A stretch of 64,000 nt of DNA from Oscillospiraceae bacterium (GCA_022787085.1 JALFVE010000056.1:52702-116701), one strand, 5' to 3'; positions 49,272 to 59,562 are shown, counted from the first letter of the stretch. Numbers and translations: made by a program. Notes: generated by a model from the sequence alone, not told the origin.

Positions 49272-52200
49272 TTACTTTTGATTGGATTTCCTTGAATACA
49301 ATGCCAGTCCGATAAAGGCTGCTGAAAGGAACAGTCCTGTGGGGATAAGCACTCTTGCAGCTGTGCTCCTTGAGACTTCATCCTCATCTGCATTCATACC
49401 TGCTCCTGCGGCAACATCCTCGCCCGAAGCGGAAGAATGTTTCTTGGTTGTATAGTAAACAGGGTAATCAAAAGGTTCTGTTGTGGTAACAGTCGTCCAT
49501 ACAGATGTCACATGAGATGTAACAGTATTTTCGGAAGCAGAGGTTACAGTATCAGAAGAAATAATTGTGGAATTTTCGGAATTGCCTGTTGTTGTTTCCT
49601 CGGGAACGGTTGTAACACTGCCTTCGGATACTGTTCCGGTTGTTTCTTCGGGGACGGTTGTTTCAGACGCTGAGGTCGTCGTTTCGTCCGAAACAGTAGT
49701 TGTATCCTCGGATATGCTCTCGGAAGAAACGGTCGTCTCCTCAGGAATAACATCATCTCTCATGATTATAACGCCGTTATCGGTCTCTGCACCGGTTGAT
49801 ACGATTCCGTTATTGTTAACGGTAAACTGTATCTCCTCTGCAATCTTATATCCGACAGGGGCTGTTTTCTCAACAAGCACATAACTTCCCGCAGGAAGGA
49901 TAATTGTTTTTTCGAAAGTACCCGATGTCCAGCTTGTTATGAGTGTACGGTTGGAATCAGCAATGCTGTACATCTCAAGCATTGCTCCGGGAAGCTCGTT
50001 TGTACCGTTTATGGTCCTCTTGGATATCTTTACTTCAAACGAATCGGGTGAATAAGTGTTTGTAACAGCTATGTTCTTATTAACGGGTAAATTTGCAGGC
50101 GGAGCAGTTATTTCGCTTCTGCTGTCAAGTACAAAAGTATTATCGCTGCTGCCGTTAACACTCATTATGTAGCTGCCGCTGATATTCTCCTCCACAAGAT
50201 ATTTCACAGGAGTTCTGACAAGAGTATCATCGCTGCCTCGTGAATAGGTATAAATCGGAAGCTCATCAAAGGTGTAGGTCTGATCGGCTGCAGAATAGCT
50301 TGCGGCATTGATTACCTCGTTGGTGCTCAGGTTTTTGATAGAAATAGATCCGATGTCAAGAGTCGGACGTGATGCTGAATCTCCGCCCACCCAGTTCTTG
50401 GTGATAACGACAGTTCCTATTTCTTTCTCGGGAGCTGTAAATGTATTTGTGAGATTCAGCTCGGTATCGGAACCGAGTGCAGCAGATGGAGTATAAACTG
50501 CGCCGTCGGCAGAATATTCAGCTGTATAGCCGTCAATATATTTCTCCGCAAGCTTCCACTTGAAGTATTTATGCTCACTTTCAGAGCCTGTTCTGTCCTC
50601 AACGATAAGGTCTTCAACGGTATAGGTCCATTCGCCGCTGCTGTTTACGTCAGGCTCAATGACCACTGTTTTTGTATCGACTTTTCCGTTTTCACCCTGA
50701 GTGGTATCAATAGCTCCATTTCTTCCAAGAAGCTGATACTTTTCAAGAACTAATGTAATGCTTGAGGGAGCCGGAATAGAATAACCGTTGTTATCCCAGG
50801 TCTTTGTTCCGCTGATTTTGATCTTGGTGTAACCTGTGTTGGACGTGGAGCTCTGTTCAGATCTGTACACGCTTTCATCAAGAACAGCTCGGGTATCATA
50901 GCTGCCTCTTCCGCTGATCTCCACAGAGTTTCCGAACATATTTCCGATCTGATCATCGGAATACTGTCCATTAAGAGGTATCTGCTTTACTTTAACCTTG
51001 TAGGTAATTACGCAGGCTGTCTTATCGGGGATAGTGAATGTCAGCTTTCTGCTTACGGGATCATAGCCATCAAAGCTGCACTGTCCCACGGGAGTAATTG
51101 CAACGGAACCGTCGACATAGGTAAGCCTTGAGCCCAGTGTATCCGTAACAGTCATGGTGTTTCCGCCGTTGAGCATTGCCTTTTCGGAGTTTAATTCGAT
51201 TTTGTACTCGGCATACTGACCTGTGCTATCGGATGGACTGCCTATTACTGTTTTGGTAATAACATTTCCGGATGTGATATTATACTGTTTTGTTGCGTCG
51301 CCCTGTGACATTTTGCCTGAAATTTTGGTTACTGCCGTGTTTTTGATCTCATGGGTCTGTCCGTCGTCAAAATATTCATTATATTTATCGGCAGTAATAT
51401 CGGTAATGATGCCGATATTCAGAAGGTTATACTCATAACCGTTAGTTTTGGCGTTAAGAGCGGCTGCAAGTTCAGCATCAAGTGTGATGGTCACTGTAAG
51501 CGTATTTCCTACAATAACTGCGGGAACTTCAGTATTATAAATGGTATTGCTGCTATTGAAAGGCGAATCTCCGCCCCAGCTGTCGGTAACACAGAGCTTT
51601 ACTGTATCTCCGACAAACTCAAAATCCGTATTGCTAAGGGTATCCGTAACGGTTATTTCCTGTCCTGCAGAAAGATCAACATCGCTTGCCTTCTGGAAAG
51701 CTACAGACCAGCAAATCGGATAGTTCATAACATCTGTTATTCCCAGATTCCTTTTCTGATCTTCATTAAGCGTTAAGGCTCTTTTTGTAGTTTTCAGGCT
51801 TAAAAAGTCCCTTTTGGCGGTATCGCTGCCTTTTTTAGCATTTCCTTCCTCAGTGACGACTTTAACTTCTGCGCTGTTGATTAATTTCTGAGCATCGGCG
51901 ATATCAGGTTCGGCAACATATACCTTGTATGTGAGCTTGACTGTTTTTCTTCTGTAACTGCCGGGGTTACTGCAAGTGATATTATATTCGTTATAATTGC
52001 TCCAATCATTGGCTCTGACTGCGGTCCAGTCACTTGAAGAAGCGGGCACACCGTCAACTGTAACGCTGATAATGTCAAGTCCGACGCCTGAAATACTATC
52101 GGGCTTGCCGGACATTGTCCAGTCATTATCAATTGTCATTTTGTCGTAAATTGTGATACTTCCGATGGGCGTATCGGGAACGCTGAACTCCACTGACCAG

Positions 52201-53614
52201 ACAAGCTCCCGATCTGCGTCTGTGACATTTTCGGAAACTAGCCGCTTGTCCACTGTAACATCACTGACAGCGGCAGGTATTACTGCGTCAGCCTCCTTGG
52301 AATCCTTCAATTCAGAATGATCCTTGGGGTATGTCTCGACTTTGTTTTTAGCTGTAATAGAAGTCTCGCTGTTTCTGTCAGCTTCACTTACTGTAGTGTA
52401 GTAAGTAAAAATATATTTTCCATCGGTAAAGGCGGAAACGGGGATATCCATGGTAAAACCGTCTCCCGATGCAGAAGCATATACGGGCAGAGAATCAATC
52501 GTGCCGCAGTGACTTACGGGAATATCGTTTACTGTAATTTTTCCGTTGCTGAGAGTACCTGCAGAAACAGTAACGGTCCACAGTATCTTGCCTGTATCAT
52601 TGTCATATGTTCCAGTTTTCACGGATGAAGGAGCAACAAACACAGCATTTGCTTCTGAATATGCAGGCTCAGTCTCATCCGAATCGGCAGTTACCTTGTT
52701 TTTGTCCGAGATCGTAAATTCGCCGGAAGGAAGCTTCATTCTGCATTTTATCTGATATACGGGATAATACTCACCTTCTACGGGGAGGGAATCTACAGAG
52801 GCGGTATATTCGTTTCCGCTTTGGGTAAAGCTTAATCCCGTGATAGTGCTTTCAAGCAGCACAAGCTCGCAGTCCTCGGGGACTGTATCGGTTATAGTTA
52901 CATTTGTAAGGGTGTTGCCGTCATAAACAGCGGAACCGGATACTTTTATTATGTAATCCTGATAATAGATGCCATCCTCGTAACCGATGCTGCCAACCGT
53001 GTCCTTGGATACAAATATCCTTGAGTCCTCACGGTAAATATTGACAGGGATATTATCGTCAAAGATTTTCAGGATCTTATTATCTCCATCGTTTCCAAGC
53101 CCTGTGATATCAAGGATACCGTCAATGCTTGCGCTTCCCTGCTTGCCTGTCTCACCGATATCCTCCTTGAATGCGATATAGAGCTTATTATCTTTTATGT
53201 AGTGGCAGGCGATCTGTCCGTCATCGTCGACCTTCGGAAAGGTTTTGTCTGCAAAATCAATTGCGGGACACTGCTCTGCCAGATCTATCACAATACATCT
53301 TCTGGTTTTATTGCCATCTGTATCTTCGGAATAGGATTTGTCACTGTAACTCCAGCTGATGCTGAATTTGATCCTGTCCCCGTCCTTCAGTTCGGCTTCG
53401 GCAATAGGAGTAACGTCATTTACCTTGACATCTAACGCATTTATCGTAAATCCCTTGTGATCCTCTGAGCTGTAACGCACCTCTTCATAATTATAATCAT
53501 CATCCGGCAGCTCTATCGCCTCAATATCCCGAACCGATTGGGGCATTATCATAAAAGCCGTCAGAACAGCAAGCAGGAACGCCCCTAATCGTGCGTACCA
53601 TTTTTTTGTTTCAT
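49272..53614 (-). CDS. Giant surface adhesin with Cna-B-like repeats; start out of frame at an A7 tract
   Basis: The continuous frame (49272-53552) encodes 1426 residues. It holds many isopeptide/DUF11-like beta-sandwich modules (ITDTVPEDCELVLLESTI, VTDTLGSRLTYVDGSVAI). Near the end are Cna-B/SpaA-type domains (KIKISGTKTWDNNGY, VVITKNWVGGD, PGAMLEMYSIADSN), then a Thr/Ser/Glu stalk, one membrane segment and a basic tail (ARVLIPTGLFLSAAFIGLAL). No LPXTG is seen. Upstream in the same frame lies a signal-peptide core (WYARLGAFLLAVLTAFMIMP) but no start. The ATG at 53614, with AAAGGA and a perfect promoter behind it, is one base out of phase. An A7 tract lies between. One added A would give a complete secreted protein. 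Confidence 0.85.
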
Positions 53615-53674
53615 ACTATATCCATTCCTTTCATAATAGCTTTGTACATTTTTGACAGGCGTTTAGATAATTTT

Positions 53675-53703
53675 ATTATACATGCATTGTATATTATTGT
53701 CAA
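53675..53703 (-). promoter_or_regulatory. Promoter of the adhesin gene
   Basis: TTGACA (53703-53698), 17-bp spacer, TATAAT (53680-53675) on the minus strand. It supports the start at 53614 and shows the locus is not simply dead. Confidence 0.85.
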
Positions 53704-53831
53704 CAGGAAAAAATTACTTTCATTTATTATGACAAAAAAATATATAATTTTTATGCATTTCTCCGCATATTATAAATGGCTGACTTTTCCATATCCATAT
53801 AAATTGCCGTGATAATTTCAAAGCCTTTTTA

Positions 53832-53860
53832 TTGACAAAACAAATCCGAAAGTATATAAT
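53832..53860 (+). promoter_or_regulatory. Promoter of the 140-residue unknown gene
   Basis: TTGACA (53832-53837), 17-bp spacer, TATAAT (53855-53860). A leader of about 114 nt follows, with a small hairpin (GGAAT/ATTCC). Confidence 0.85.
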
Positions 53861-53980
53861 AAAATAAAGTAAATGTTTAATCTTTATGAAGGCATCATCT
53901 GATCGGCAGAATGAAGGAAAATCGGAATGTTATATTCCAATAAGGGTATTTGAAAAATTTTTTCAGCAGGAGGAATTTAA

Positions 53981-54403
53981 ATGATACTTATAGGAAAGAA
54001 ATTGAGCCCAACGGTTTCATTCATTCTTTATGATGAAGAAACAGAAAAAATTACTGAAGCTGGCAATACCGAAATGACAAATCTGATACTAAATAAAACG
54101 GTTTCAAACGCTCAGCTGGAAAATACCGTTATTAAAATGACGGACGGCAATCTCAAGGTCATCGACCCAAAAAACGCACATAATGTGTTCTATGTGCTTG
54201 GCTGTACAGACGGGATTTACTCTTTGATCGACGGTACAGGCGAGATTTGGAAAATGAGCCTGAATGCGGCAAAAGTATTTCTGGAACAAGGTAAGAGAAA
54301 GCTGACAAATGCAAAGCTTTGTTCCGATAAGATCGTCATAAACAAGCATCGGAATTATTCAACTGCTCTGAGGCGTTCCACAGAGCATTATCATCAATCA
54401 TGA
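53981..54403 (+). CDS. Small protein of unknown family (intact copy)
   Basis: 140 residues, soluble, no signal peptide. The N-terminus (MILIGKKLSPTVSFILYDEE) is conserved in the truncated copy at 38332. Later segments are VIKMTDGNLKVID, VFYVLGCTDGIYSLIDGTGEIWKM and a basic Arg/Lys/His-rich tail. The alternation suggests a small beta-rich fold, but I know no family for it. It has its own consensus promoter and the best ribosome site in the region (AGGAGG, 7 nt spacing). It lies 366 bp from the divergent adhesin start. Confidence 0.7.
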   Translation: MILIGKKLSPTVSFILYDEETEKITEAGNTEMTNLILNKTVSNAQLENTVIKMTDGNLKVIDPKNAHNVFYVLGCTDGIYSLIDGTGEIWKMSLNAAKVFLEQGKRKLTNAKLCSDKIVINKHRNYSTALRRSTEHYHQS

Positions 54404-54469
54404 TATAATATTAATAACCAATTAGCAAGAGTATTTTTTTGAAATTTTGTTTATATTTCCAAAAACATC

Positions 54470-54498
54470 TTGCAATTTTCAAAAAAACATGTTATAAT
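54470..54498 (+). promoter_or_regulatory. Promoter of the SDR gene
   Basis: TTGCAA (54470-54475), 17-bp spacer, TATAAT (54493-54498). A leader of about 155 nt follows, which can close a 9-bp stem GAAAATGTT / AACATTTTC around about 75 nt. Confidence 0.65.
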
Positions 54499-54661
54499 GA
54501 TTGTAGTTCAGGGAAAATGTTATGTCCATTCCTATAATATTGTTGTCCGATCGGCAGTATAATGACAATTTTGGGATGACGGCAGCAGAACATTTTCACC
54601 TCAAATATCTTACTATGCGTTTTTTGTTATCACTCAAATTTATTAAGGAGGTCATTTAAAG

Positions 54662-55462
54662 ATGGACAGATTAAAAGGTAAGGTCGCTATCGTAACAGGC
54701 TCCACCAGCGGTATTGGCGTTGGAATTGCAAAGCTTTTTGCAGCTGAGGGCGCTAAAGTAGTTATCTGCGGCCGCCGTGAAGCAAAGGGACAGGCTGTGG
54801 TTGACAGCATTACTGCCGATGGCGGAGAAGCATTTTACCATTTTATGGATATCACTGCAACCGAGAGCATCGAGGCTCTTCTTGCCGATACTGTCAAGAA
54901 ATACGGAAAGATCGATATTCTCGTTAATAACGCCGCAAATGTGGGCTTGAAGGACGGTCGTGTGGACGAGCTTACTCTTGAAATGTGGGATAACATTTTC
55001 CAGAGCGATATCCGGGGCACCTTCTATGCTATCAAGTGTGCTCTTCCTTACATGAAGGAAAACAAGGGCGGCTCCATCATAAACATCGGCTCCATGGCTT
55101 CCTGCGGCGGCGACTTAGGCTCTACCGCTTATGCCTGCGCAAAGGCGGGAGTTGATATGCTCACCAAGTCCACTGCGCTTCAGTACGGCAAGGATAATAT
55201 CCGCTGCAACTGCGTTCGTCCCGGACTTATCGTTACTCCCGAAAACGAGGCTTATGTTCCTCAGGCGCTCAAGGATGTTTTCCTGAATAACATTATGGTA
55301 AACCGTTACGGCGCTCCTGCTGATATTGCAAATATGTGCGTTTATCTGGCTTCCGATGAAAGCGAATACTTCACAGGTCAGGTCGTTACGGTTGACGGCG
55401 GTCTGAATGCTCATGTTTCTACTGTCGGAGAGTTCAAAAAGCTCAATTCCCGCACATGGTGA
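54662..55462 (+). CDS. Short-chain dehydrogenase/reductase (classical SDR)
   Basis: 266 residues. The cofactor loop is VTGSTSGIGVGIAK, then NNAANVG (the NNAG position). The catalytic serine is in INIGSMASCGG and the YxxxK pair in AYACAKAG. The C-terminus SDESEYFTGQVVTVDGGL is typical. CGRR after the second strand suggests NADP(H) preference. The substrate cannot be told; relatives include ketoacyl and hydroxysteroid reductases. Start has AAGGAGGTC upstream. Monocistronic. Confidence 0.93.
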   Translation: MDRLKGKVAIVTGSTSGIGVGIAKLFAAEGAKVVICGRREAKGQAVVDSITADGGEAFYHFMDITATESIEALLADTVKKYGKIDILVNNAANVGLKDGRVDELTLEMWDNIFQSDIRGTFYAIKCALPYMKENKGGSIINIGSMASCGGDLGSTAYACAKAGVDMLTKSTALQYGKDNIRCNCVRPGLIVTPENEAYVPQALKDVFLNNIMVNRYGAPADIANMCVYLASDESEYFTGQVVTVDGGLNAHVSTVGEFKKLNSRTW

Positions 55463-55511
55463 TTTGTCTGCGCTGAATCGTTAATGCGCCAATAATACAT
55501 AATTATTTCAT

Positions 55512-55557
55512 TAAAAAACACATTTTCCGTGATTGCTTACGGAAAATGTGTTTTTTA
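55512..55557 (+). terminator. Bidirectional terminator between the SDR gene and the GGDEF-EAL gene
   Basis: AAAAAACACATTTTCCGT / ACGGAAAATGTGTTTTTT stem with an 8-nt loop, with T runs in both directions, between convergent genes. Confidence 0.93.
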
Positions 55558-55566
55558 ATATTTTTC

Positions 55567-58500
55567 TCAGGAGCCCTCATAGCCTGATATTTCGCAATCG
55601 GTCATTGTCAGATGCTCATTGTCTGCAAAAACGATATGCGGATCGGCTGCTGCAACATATACAATTCCGCTGCATTTGTTAATTGCGACCTCTGCCCTTT
55701 TATCGCTGCTTCCAACAGCAAAGCATTTCTTGCCCTCTATTCTGATATCGCAGGAGGAGTCTGAAATATTAACCTCTCCCCCGCCCTTTTCATATCCTAT
55801 GCCGTGAATGTTTTTTCCGTTATATTTCATAACGATATTGCAGTCCGAAATGTTAATAATGCCATTTGCCGCATCAACCGAATAAATTCCCGAGATATTG
55901 TCACCTTCAGCCTTTACTTTGAACCCGGAATCGATGACAGAGGCTTCTATGCCTGTTCCGAAGCTGCCCATTGCTATTCCATCGGCACACAGAAGCCTGA
56001 ATGACGCCGATGAACCGGTGATGTTCATTATCGGCTTGGAATAAAAGCAGCCTATTCCCAGAACCTTCTTTCCGCTGATATCGACAATTAATTCCTCTGT
56101 TCTGATGTCGATCTTTGATTGGCTGCGGTTATATCCTCCGCCTATGGCAACGCTCTTCTCGGCGGCTGTTCTGATCTCCAGACGATTTTTAAGATAAATG
56201 CCGATATTTCCGTAGGAATGACTGAGATCGCAGCCGATGGCAAATTTCTGATCCGACTGAGGAACCACCGAGAGCCTGCCGCTGCCTACTATTTTCAGCT
56301 CGGCGTTTTCGGGAACAAGGATCGAGCCCGAAATAAATACCTCTCCCGATATATTCAGAGTAAGCTTGCTGTTCCTGCCTATGATAATGCTTGAATCGCC
56401 ATGCTCATTTTTCAGCTCAACGTCGCAAAGATTCAGCGTACATTCAATATTATCCTTGATAATGACCATCAGATCAGATGTATAGCCCACGCTTCCTGTT
56501 AATGTATAATAGCTGCCGCTGATGAATATTTCTGTGAAATTATCAAGATCCAGAGATTTTATATCATTCTTGGTTTCATCGCAGGTGAAATAGGTCTTCG
56601 GAGCATATGTATTCTTGCTCTGAGAATAAAATCTGACGATTTCCTCCGCTATTTCGGGTTCAATGGAATTTACCAGATTATAGGAGGGCCTTGCGGTATA
56701 ATATCCCTGTATCAGATCAACTCCCATTGATATTACCGTAGAAAGCTCCTCCACTGTTTCTACGCCCTCGGCAAGAACATTGAAATTATTATCATGTGCA
56801 TATTCGATAATATTTCTTGTAAAGTGCTGCTTGCGCTTGTCCGACTGAATATTCATTATTAAGCTGCGGTCAATTTTTACGCAATGAGGCATAAAATTCA
56901 GAAGATTGCTGATATTTGAATAGCCGGTTCCGTAATCGTCAATGGCGATCTTGAATTTCATCTTTCGGCTTCTGTCAATTATCGCCTTGAGCTGTTCGGA
57001 ATTTGCCTCGGTCTGCTCGGTAAATTCTATTACCACATTTTCCATGACGCTTTTGAATTTAGAATACAGCTCGTCAAAATCCTCATCGGAAAGAAAGCAC
57101 GAGGGAATACTGTTAACAAACAGAAGCCTGCAGCCAAATTCTTCACGATGCTCATACAGAAAGCCGAAGGTATTGAGCATAGTCAGACGCTCCACATCTC
57201 CCAGCCTTCCAAGAGCGGAAGCGTGTTTCAGGATCGCTACGGGCGATATCCTTGCTTCCCCGCTGGACCTCATCAGAGCTTCATATGCAAATATTTCCCC
57301 TGTATGAGCATCAATGATCGGCTGGAACTGATATTGCAGCAAATTATCATTGAGCATTTTTGCAACATACCTGCGCTCGTTGGGATCGTATTCCTCTGCG
57401 CCCGAAGGCAAATTCATCAGACGATTTTTTTGGTGATTATCCTTTGTCATATTACGCTGATATGCCGCGTCATAGGGCAGTTTGTCCAGCAGCTCTTTTG
57501 AATCGAAAACCGCAGTCACCCTGGAATAGAAGATATGAATTCCATATCCGTTTGCGCTTGTGCTGTTATAGGAATCAAGATTTCTTTCAAGCTTTACAGG
57601 CACCTCGTCTGCGGGATTGTCATTATCAAGGATACCCGCAATAATAAACTCGTCGCCGCTGACTCTTACGCAGATATCTCCGTCGCCTGCACAGTTATTC
57701 AGGATAACAGCCATTTTCTGAAGGACCTTGTCGCCCTCCTTATAGCCGTATGCTTTATTTATGCCGTTCAGATTATCCACGTCCACGGAGATTATTCTGA
57801 GAAGCTTTCCCTTGCTCCTGTTAAATTCCTCTGTCATTATCCGCTTGAAGCCGCGCATATTCAGAAGACCTGTCAGCTGATCTCGTATCTGCGCATTTGT
57901 GGTATCGTCACAATATATCGTATGTCTGCGCTGCTTCTCCAGCGCTCTGGTCACATATCTGAGCCATTTTACAAATACGCTGTCGTACATAGCTCCGCTG
58001 TCCCCGAAGGAAAGGACGATATATCCGAAGTTGATCTTATCAAAATGAAGAGGTGTGAATATAAATGAAGAAGGCTTGTCCCTTTTTTCAAAAATAAAAG
58101 GAAGCATTTCGCTGCGGCTGAATTTCCGCTCGGTATCTACAGAGCCCTGACCCTCTATCCTCATATACGGAAGCTCCATTACATCGGAATAATCGGTAAT
58201 ATCGGCGCTTATATGCATAATATTCTCGTTCAGACACATCCAGAAGCTCTTTAAGCCGCTGATATAGAAGGTGTACCAGTCCAGCTTCCAGAGAAATTCG
58301 GAAAAATCGGGTGCGCTGAACAGCTCATCCTGCATATAGTTATAGCATGAATCAAAGCCGTTGTCTCCATAGGGAAGGAGATCCCGCCTTGCCGCCTCCG
58401 ACAGCATATGAAGGTCAATATGTCCGCAGCCGCAGCTGATTCCCCGAACCAACTCGGAAGAGCTGCTCTCGGAAGGAACATATTCCGAGTGATTTATCAT

Positions 58501-59274
58501 GGAAATTAGCTTGCGGGCAGCGTTTATTGCTATCCCCGAGGGATCTCTTTTTACAGAGGTGATATTTATCTTGTCGGTGGTATAAGGCTCACCGAAACAG
58601 CTGCCTGTAACGATTATATCCTCGGGAACAGAAATATTTCTGCGGTAAAGCTCGCCGATCACAGACACCGCCGCATAATCGCTGCAGCAGATCACAGCCT
58701 GTGGAAGCCCCTTTTCGATAAGGCTGTCGGCAATAGCGCCGTAATCCCCGAAAAGCTCTCTGCCGTAATAAACCATTCCCTCGGGTATAGATATTCCATG
58801 CCTTTCTATTGCGGATAAAAAGCTTTTTCTCAGGCAGTCGAAATACTCAGAATTTTCATATCCGCCCACGAACGCAGCTGTTTTAACTCCATGGACCTCC
58901 GCCAGATGGCTCACTGCAATTTCTGCACATTCATCGTAATCGAAAACGGTATTGTTATTATGAGGCTCGTATTCGTCTATGTACACCACAGGCTTTCCGA
59001 TCCTTTTGAGCTTATCCTCCACCGACTTACGAATATCCTCGCTGTTAAGCCCCTTCAGAAATGCAATTACTCCGTCAACGCTGTCGTAATTCACGATCTC
59101 AAAAAGCTTGTTTTCCATGGATATGTCCTCATGCCTTGTGAGGAGGGTGGAAAAAACCGCAACATCCATATCTGCAGCAAAAAGCTCCTTCTGGATATAA
59201 TTCAGAGCTCCGCAAATAAAGCTTCTGTCCGCCTCGTCTACGAGAACAGCAATCAAAGGTCTGCGCTTGTCCAA
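55567..59274 (-). CDS. LacI-like sensor, GGDEF, EAL and beta-helix-like fusion
   Basis: About 1235 residues, no signal peptide or membrane segment seen. Residues 1-278 are a LacI-type sensor (RRPLIAVLVDEADRSF, AVICCSDYAAVSVIGELYRR), closed by SCGC at 280-283. GGDEF: RDQLTGLLNMRGF and SGDEF from 539. EAL: YEALMRSS (E at 665), IDDYGTGYSN, KIDR, AEGVET and QGYY, all catalytic residues kept. The last 340 residues (about 895-1235) are repeated short strands with recurring G-I-G, AIGGG and NISDS motifs, like a right-handed beta-helix or Cthe_2159-type carbohydrate-binding domain. I place the start at TTG 59274 (GGAG 8 nt upstream); ATG 59292 is possible. Convergent with the SDR gene. Confidence 0.88.
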   Translation of the reverse strand: MDKRRPLIAVLVDEADRSFICGALNYIQKELFAADMDVAVFSTLLTRHEDISMENKLFEIVNYDSVDGVIAFLKGLNSEDIRKSVEDKLKRIGKPVVYIDEYEPHNNNTVFDYDECAEIAVSHLAEVHGVKTAAFVGGYENSEYFDCLRKSFLSAIERHGISIPEGMVYYGRELFGDYGAIADSLIEKGLPQAVICCSDYAAVSVIGELYRRNISVPEDIIVTGSCFGEPYTTDKINITSVKRDPSGIAINAARKLISMINHSEYVPSESSSSELVRGISCGCGHIDLHMLSEAARRDLLPYGDNGFDSCYNYMQDELFSAPDFSEFLWKLDWYTFYISGLKSFWMCLNENIMHISADITDYSDVMELPYMRIEGQGSVDTERKFSRSEMLPFIFEKRDKPSSFIFTPLHFDKINFGYIVLSFGDSGAMYDSVFVKWLRYVTRALEKQRRHTIYCDDTTNAQIRDQLTGLLNMRGFKRIMTEEFNRSKGKLLRIISVDVDNLNGINKAYGYKEGDKVLQKMAVILNNCAGDGDICVRVSGDEFIIAGILDNDNPADEVPVKLERNLDSYNSTSANGYGIHIFYSRVTAVFDSKELLDKLPYDAAYQRNMTKDNHQKNRLMNLPSGAEEYDPNERRYVAKMLNDNLLQYQFQPIIDAHTGEIFAYEALMRSSGEARISPVAILKHASALGRLGDVERLTMLNTFGFLYEHREEFGCRLLFVNSIPSCFLSDEDFDELYSKFKSVMENVVIEFTEQTEANSEQLKAIIDRSRKMKFKIAIDDYGTGYSNISNLLNFMPHCVKIDRSLIMNIQSDKRKQHFTRNIIEYAHDNNFNVLAEGVETVEELSTVISMGVDLIQGYYTARPSYNLVNSIEPEIAEEIVRFYSQSKNTYAPKTYFTCDETKNDIKSLDLDNFTEIFISGSYYTLTGSVGYTSDLMVIIKDNIECTLNLCDVELKNEHGDSSIIIGRNSKLTLNISGEVFISGSILVPENAELKIVGSGRLSVVPQSDQKFAIGCDLSHSYGNIGIYLKNRLEIRTAAEKSVAIGGGYNRSQSKIDIRTEELIVDISGKKVLGIGCFYSKPIMNITGSSASFRLLCADGIAMGSFGTGIEASVIDSGFKVKAEGDNISGIYSVDAANGIINISDCNIVMKYNGKNIHGIGYEKGGGEVNISDSSCDIRIEGKKCFAVGSSDKRAEVAINKCSGIVYVAAADPHIVFADNEHLTMTDCEISGYEGS

Positions 59275-59375
59275 ATAAATCTCTCCGCTCATTTTTATTT
59301 TCAGGCACACCTTTTGATACAATAAAGGCAAGACCCCCAACGATAAAGATGGAATTGAAAATTATTCCATGCATT

Positions 59376-59404
59376 ATTATATCACATTTTAACAAATTCG
59401 TCAA
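59376..59404 (-). promoter_or_regulatory. Promoter of the sensor/GGDEF/EAL/beta-helix gene
   Basis: TTGACG (59404-59399), 17-bp spacer, TATAAT (59381-59376). A 10-bp direct repeat AAATTCGTCA (59394-59403 and 59418-59427) includes the -35 box and may be a regulatory site. Confidence 0.72.
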
Positions 59405-59490
59405 TAGTATTTTAAAAAAATTCGTCATAAAAAATAAAATACTTTGAATTTAAGCGATACAAATTTATTTTGTATAAAATTTAAAATGGA

Positions 59491-59519
59491 TTGAAAATTG
59501 CTGAAAAAAATGATAAAAT
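59491..59519 (+). promoter_or_regulatory. Promoter of the second MATE gene
   Basis: TTGAAA (59491-59496), 17-bp spacer, TAAAAT (59514-59519). Confidence 0.6.
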
Positions 59520-59562
59520 AAAAATATCAACAGATAATCTCCGAAATAATTCAGGTGAAAAA

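Noticed and set aside
49272-49400. LPXTG sortase anchor on the adhesin
   Set aside because: The C-terminus has a membrane segment and basic tail but no LPXTG-like motif. The nearest string, VLIPTG, does not fit and lies inside the hydrophobic segment.
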